Source: JACRLW01 sp046349595 (GTDB lineage: Bacteria > Planctomycetota > UBA1135 > UBA2386). From it: 64,000 nt of DNA. How positions within the stretch are numbered: the stretch's first letter is position 1; each line of letters opens with the position of its first letter. A model generated the notes under the pieces. The model was given only the letters and a program-made list of their open reading frames with translations, searched no databases and had not been told where the DNA came from. This document shows, in pieces, positions 60,375 through 64,000 of the stretch. Location of the stretch: assembly GCA_046349595.1 (NCBI GenBank), contig JAXMCA010000001.1:558001-622000 (forward strand), read 5' to 3'. The position numbers and the translations under genes are program-made.

Positions 60375-63300
60375 ATGACGAATCCAAGCGATCCTGCCAA
60401 GCCCTATCCCGAGGTGCCCTCGCAGCCGGACTTCCCGGCGATCGAGCGGGCGATCCTCGCCTCGTGGGAGAGAGACGGCACCTTCGCGGAGTCGGTGAAC
60501 GCCCGTCCTGCCGGCGACCGCGGGCGGAACGAATACGTCTTCTACGACGGCCCGCCCTTCGCCAACGGACTGCCGCACTACGGGCACCTGCTGACCGGCT
60601 TCGTCAAGGATGTGGTGCCGCGCTACCAGACCATGCGCGGCAAGCGCGTCGAGCGGCGCTTCGGCTGGGACTGCCACGGCCTGCCCGCCGAACTCGAGGT
60701 CGAGAAGCAGCTCGCGATCTCCGGACGCAAGGCGATCACCGACTTCGGCATCGCGCGCTTCAACGATGCGTGTCGAGCCTCGGTGATGAAGTACACCGGC
60801 GAGTGGCGTCGCTACGTCACGCGCCAGGCGCGCTGGGTCGACTTCGACAACGACTACAAGACGCTCGACCTCTCCTACATGGAGAGCGTGATGTGGGCGT
60901 TCAAGCAGCTCTGGGACAAGGGTCTGCTCTACGAGGGCTTCAAGGTGATGCCGTACTCGTGGGCCGCCGAGACCCCGCTCAGCAACTTCGAGACGCGCCT
61001 CGACAACAGCTACCGCGTGCGTCAGGACCCGGCGGTCACGATCGCGTTCCGCCTGCTTCCGAAGAACGGAGATCCCGGTCCGATCGACGTGCTCGCCTGG
61101 ACCACGACGCCGTGGACCCTGCCGTCGAACCTCGCGCTCGCAGTGGGGCCGACGCTCGACTACTCGCTGGTGAAGAAGGACGGACGCTTCCTGCTGCTCG
61201 CGACCGCGGCGCTCGGTCGATACGTCAAGGAACTCGAGGGGCACGAGCTGGTCGGCACGTTCACCGGCGCCGAGCTGGTCGGGCGACGCTACGAGCCCCT
61301 GTTCCCGTACTTCGCGAACCATCCGCACTCCTTCCGCGTGCTCGCCGGCGACTTCGTGTCGACCGAGGACGGCACCGGCGTGGTGCACATGGCGCCGGGC
61401 TTCGGCGAGGACGACCAGCGCGTGTGCGAGCAGAACGGCATCGCGCTGGTCGTGCCGGTCGACGACTCGGGTCGCTACACGCAGGAGGTGAGCGACTGGG
61501 TCGGTGTGAACGTCTTCGACGCCAACAAGCCGATCACCGATCGCCTCAAGGCCGAGGGCAAGCTGTTCAAGCGCGCGACCGTCGACCACAACTATCCGCA
61601 CTGCTGGCGCACCGACCAGCCGCTGATCTACCGCGCGGTCAACTCCTGGTACGTGAAGGTCACCGACTTCCGCGACCGCATGCTGCAGCTCAACCAGCAG
61701 ATCCGCTGGATCCCCGAGCGCGTCAAGGACGGCCAGTTCGGCAAGTGGCTCGAGGGCGCGCGCGACTGGTCGATCAGCCGCAATCGCTTCTGGGGTTCGC
61801 CGATCCCGGTGTGGCGCAGCGACGACCCGCGCTACCCGCGCACCGACGTGTACGGCAGCATCGCCGAGCTCGAGCGCGACTTCGGCGTGAAGGTCACCGA
61901 CCTGCACCGACCCTTCGTCGACGATCTGGTCCGTCCCAATCCGGACGATCCGACCGGCAAGTCGAGGATGCGTCGCGTGCCGGAGGTGCTGGACTGCTGG
62001 TTCGAGTCGGGCTCGATGCCCTTCGCGCAGATCCACTACCCCTTCGAGAACAAGGCCTGGTTCGAGAGCCACTTCCCGGCCGACTTCATCGTCGAATACG
62101 TCGCCCAGACGCGCGGCTGGTTCTACACGCTGGTGGTGCTCGGCACGGCGTTGTTCGACAAGCCGCCGTTCCGCAACGTGATCTGCCACGGCGTGGTGCT
62201 CGACGAGAACGGGCAGAAGCTCAGCAAGAAGCTGCGCAACTACCCCGACCCCGAGGAGGTCTGCGAGACGATCGGCGCCGACGCATTGCGCTGGTTCCTG
62301 ATGTCGTCGCCGATCCTGATGGGCGGTGACCTCAAGATCGAGAAGGACGGCAAGGGCATCGCCGAGGTGGTGCGCCTGGTCGTCAACCCGATCTGGAACG
62401 CCTACTCGTTCTTCACCATCTACGCCAACGCCGACGGCTACCGCGCGAAGCTGCGCACCGACAGCGACTCGCTGCTCGACCGCTACGTGCTCGGTCGCAC
62501 GCGGGCGATGGTGCTCGCCGTGCAGCAGGCGATGGACGCCTACGACGTCGCCGCCGCGTGCCAGCGCATCACGTCGTTCCTCGACGCGATGAACAACTGG
62601 TACATCCGTCGCAGCCGCGCGCGCTTCTGGGGCGAGCACGGCGAGGCCGAGCGCAACGCCGCCTACGACACGCTCTACACCGTGCTGGTCACGCTGTGTC
62701 GCGCCGCGGCACCGCTGCTGCCGCTGCTCACCGAGGAGGTGCACCGCGGGTTGACCGGGGCGCGCTCGGTGCACCTGCAGGACTGGCCCGACGTCTCGCA
62801 CTGGCCCTCGCACGACGCCCTGGTCGCCACCATGGATCGCGTGCGCGACGCCTGCAGCGCCGCCCTCAGCCTGCGCGAGCAGAAGCGCCTGCGCATCCGA
62901 CTGCCGCTGCGCTCCTTGACGATCGCGGGAGCGGACACCGCGCAGCTCGTCGAGTTCGCCGACCTGATCCGCGACGAGCTCAACGTGAAGGACGTGGCCG
63001 TGGCCGACGACATGGCTGCCTTCGGCGCGTTCCAGCTCGTGCCCAACACGCCGGTGCTGGGACCGAAGCTCGGTGCCGAGCTCAAGAAGGTGATGGGCGC
63101 GGTGCGCAGCGGCGACTGGAAGGTCCACGGCGACGGCACCGCGACCGTCGGCGGCGTGCAACTGCTGCCCGGCGAGTTCCAGTTCCGCCTCGTCCCCAAG
63201 GACGGCGTGACCAGCGCCGCGTTGTCGACCAACGACGCGGTGGTGGTGCTCGACACGCAGATCACTCCCGAACTGGAGCGCGAGGGTCTGGCGCGCGACC

Positions 63301-63536
63301 TCGTGCGCATGATCCAGCAGGCGCGCAAGGACGCCGGGCTGCAGGTCTCCGACCGCATCGCTCTGTGGACCACGCTCGGCGACGCCGGCCGCGACGCGCT
63401 CGCCGCGCACCGTGACTACGTCTGCGACCAGGTGCTCTGCACGACACTCGATGCGGGCGCGGCTCCAGCCGGGGCCTTCGAGGTCAGCGGCAAGCTCGGC
63501 AGCGAGAACGCGGCGCTGCGCCTCGCGAAGGTGTGA
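60375..63536 (+). CDS. ileS: isoleucyl-tRNA synthetase, long eukaryote-like (type 2)
   Basis: IleRS charges tRNA-Ile. The 1053-residue protein has the HIGH motif as HYGH (residues 68-71, in FANGLPHYGHLLTG), the editing domain with WTTTPWTLPSN, and the KMSKS motif as KLSKK near residue 615 (ENGQKLSKKLRNYPDPEEV). Length and the DGPPFANGLPHYGH and FGWDCHGLPAELEVEK signatures place it with the eukaryote-like bacterial IleRS2 group, many of which resist mupirocin; the C-terminal zinc-ribbon of type 1 enzymes is not seen. ATG 60375 fits the family start. It is 70 bases behind the sigma-factor gene and converges on the thioredoxin gene. Confidence 0.97.
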   Translation: MTNPSDPAKPYPEVPSQPDFPAIERAILASWERDGTFAESVNARPAGDRGRNEYVFYDGPPFANGLPHYGHLLTGFVKDVVPRYQTMRGKRVERRFGWDCHGLPAELEVEKQLAISGRKAITDFGIARFNDACRASVMKYTGEWRRYVTRQARWVDFDNDYKTLDLSYMESVMWAFKQLWDKGLLYEGFKVMPYSWAAETPLSNFETRLDNSYRVRQDPAVTIAFRLLPKNGDPGPIDVLAWTTTPWTLPSNLALAVGPTLDYSLVKKDGRFLLLATAALGRYVKELEGHELVGTFTGAELVGRRYEPLFPYFANHPHSFRVLAGDFVSTEDGTGVVHMAPGFGEDDQRVCEQNGIALVVPVDDSGRYTQEVSDWVGVNVFDANKPITDRLKAEGKLFKRATVDHNYPHCWRTDQPLIYRAVNSWYVKVTDFRDRMLQLNQQIRWIPERVKDGQFGKWLEGARDWSISRNRFWGSPIPVWRSDDPRYPRTDVYGSIAELERDFGVKVTDLHRPFVDDLVRPNPDDPTGKSRMRRVPEVLDCWFESGSMPFAQIHYPFENKAWFESHFPADFIVEYVAQTRGWFYTLVVLGTALFDKPPFRNVICHGVVLDENGQKLSKKLRNYPDPEEVCETIGADALRWFLMSSPILMGGDLKIEKDGKGIAEVVRLVVNPIWNAYSFFTIYANADGYRAKLRTDSDSLLDRYVLGRTRAMVLAVQQAMDAYDVAAACQRITSFLDAMNNWYIRRSRARFWGEHGEAERNAAYDTLYTVLVTLCRAAAPLLPLLTEEVHRGLTGARSVHLQDWPDVSHWPSHDALVATMDRVRDACSAALSLREQKRLRIRLPLRSLTIAGADTAQLVEFADLIRDELNVKDVAVADDMAAFGAFQLVPNTPVLGPKLGAELKKVMGAVRSGDWKVHGDGTATVGGVQLLPGEFQFRLVPKDGVTSAALSTNDAVVVLDTQITPELEREGLARDLVRMIQQARKDAGLQVSDRIALWTTLGDAGRDALAAHRDYVCDQVLCTTLDAGAAPAGAFEVSGKLGSENAALRLAKV

Positions 63537-63552
63537 GTGTGATGGGGATCGA

Positions 63553-63575
63553 CGCGCCGGGCGACGACCGGCGCG
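63553..63575. terminator. candidate bidirectional terminator hairpin between ileS and trxC
   Basis: CGCGCCGG (63553-63560) pairs perfectly with CCGGCGCG (63568-63575) across a seven-base loop, in the 64-base gap between convergent genes. No T-run follows on either strand, so termination would need a factor; the role is inferred from position. Confidence 0.4.
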
Positions 63576-63600
63576 GAACTCCGGTCATGGGTCCGGCCGA

Positions 63601-64000
63601 TCAGCTCACGCTGCGCACCCAGGCCTCGATCTGCGCCGGCTGCATCGCGCCGCTCTGGCGCGCGATCTCGCGGCCGTGGTGGAACACGATCACGGTCGGG
63701 ATCGAGCGGATGCCGTGGGCGGCGGCGACCTCGGGCTCGCCCTCGGTGTCGAGCTTGACGAGGATGGCCTTGCCGCGCAGCGCCTGCTGAGCCTGGGCGA
63801 ACCAGGGGGCCATCATGCGGCAGGGTCCGCACCATGCCGCCCAGAAGTCGACGACGACCGGCAGGTCGCTGCGCTGGGTGAGGGCGGCGAAGGTCTCGGC
63901 GTCGACATCGTGCGGCGGTCGGTCGAGGAGCTTCTCGTGGCAGTCCGCGCAGGTCGCCACCTCGGCGAGGCGGGCCGTCGGAACGCGGTTCAGGGTCGCG
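63601..64000 (-). CDS. trxC: thioredoxin 2-like protein (5' end beyond window)
   Basis: Thioredoxin reduces protein disulfides through a CxxC pair. The visible 132 residues include a zinc-finger-like pair TCADCHEK after NRVPTARLAEVA, the layout of TrxC N-termini whose first CxxC lies just beyond the window, then the thioredoxin fold with VVDFWAAWCGPCRMMAP (active-site WCGPC), VKLDTEGEP and the cis-proline strand IRSIPTVIVF. The frame is open to the window edge, and GTG 63960, though a possible start, would cut the family's zinc domain, so the gene probably starts outside. It converges on ileS. Confidence 0.88.
   Translation of the reverse strand, partial: ATLNRVPTARLAEVATCADCHEKLLDRPPHDVDAETFAALTQRSDLPVVVDFWAAWCGPCRMMAPWFAQAQQALRGKAILVKLDTEGEPEVAAAHGIRSIPTVIVFHHGREIARQSGAMQPAQIEAWVRSVS

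Noticed and set aside
60066..63410. Very long minus-strand open frame opposite ileS
   Set aside because: Same effect; ileS on the plus strand has full motifs and the antisense product has none.

Overview
The window is GC-rich (roughly 70 % by eye), tightly packed bacterial DNA that most likely comes from a member of the Planctomycetota. This rests on the gene repertoire, not on a phylogeny: many secreted FG-GAP/VCBS beta-propeller proteins, an ECF sigma factor fused to a transmembrane ectodomain, a TIR-TM-WD40 protein, a signal peptidase I with a large insertion, an isoleucyl-tRNA synthetase of the long eukaryote-like type, and a recurring C-terminal domain on secreted proteins. No rRNA, tRNA, CRISPR array, phage module or transposase gene was recognised. 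The one stretch over 300 bases without a gene (12666-13292) holds a nusA promoter, an attenuator-like terminator and a tandem palindromic repeat.

Layout. 1-4418 (minus): recJ, a DUF368 polyprenyl-phosphate transporter family gene and polA (cut by the window edge). 4447-6878 (plus): selA and selD; selD is itself a selenoprotein gene, with UGA at codon 17 followed by a SECIS-like hairpin. 6881-12665 (minus): a secreted protein gene, then the nusA-infB-ylxP-rbfA translation/transcription cluster. 13293-18317 (plus): two GNAT-type genes, a PIG-L deacetylase, an RlmI-type rRNA methyltransferase and signal peptidase I, several with 4-base overlaps. 18547-25448 (plus): a secreted CxxCH protein, thiS-thiG-CPBP protease-gamma-carbonic-anhydrase-like operon, an FG-GAP lipoprotein and a sugar nucleotidyltransferase.

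25457-34604 (minus) is a six-gene unit in which every junction overlaps by 1 or 4 bases: ABC ATPase-permease fusion, PDZ lipoprotein, two secreted FG-GAP proteins, ABC ATPase, and an ABC permease fused to a CPBP intramembrane protease. It looks like one envelope machine and is the best candidate for an undescribed system here. 34698-42069 holds further secreted beta-propeller and repeat proteins, one with a single-base frame break. 42093-45137 (minus) is the TIR-TM-WD40 protein. 45432-53435 holds secreted/lipoprotein genes, an EEP-family hydrolase, a metallopeptidase, a trypsin-fold protease with a small partner, and alr. 53490-55292 is a P-loop pentapeptide-repeat protein.

55308-56969 (minus) is a small operon (membrane protein, DUF393 thiol protein, TetR regulator) with two TGAACGCGTTCA palindromes upstream that are likely the TetR operators. 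57158-60304 (plus) is the ECF sigma/ectodomain fusion, followed by ileS and a convergent thioredoxin-2 gene cut by the window end. Two near-identical 150-bp repeats in opposite orientation (36374-36523 and 56413-56562) each begin at the stop codon of a gene; one supplies the Shine-Dalgarno and start codon of the next gene. Several genes have a -10-like hexamer only 7-12 bases before the start codon, suggesting leaderless transcripts.
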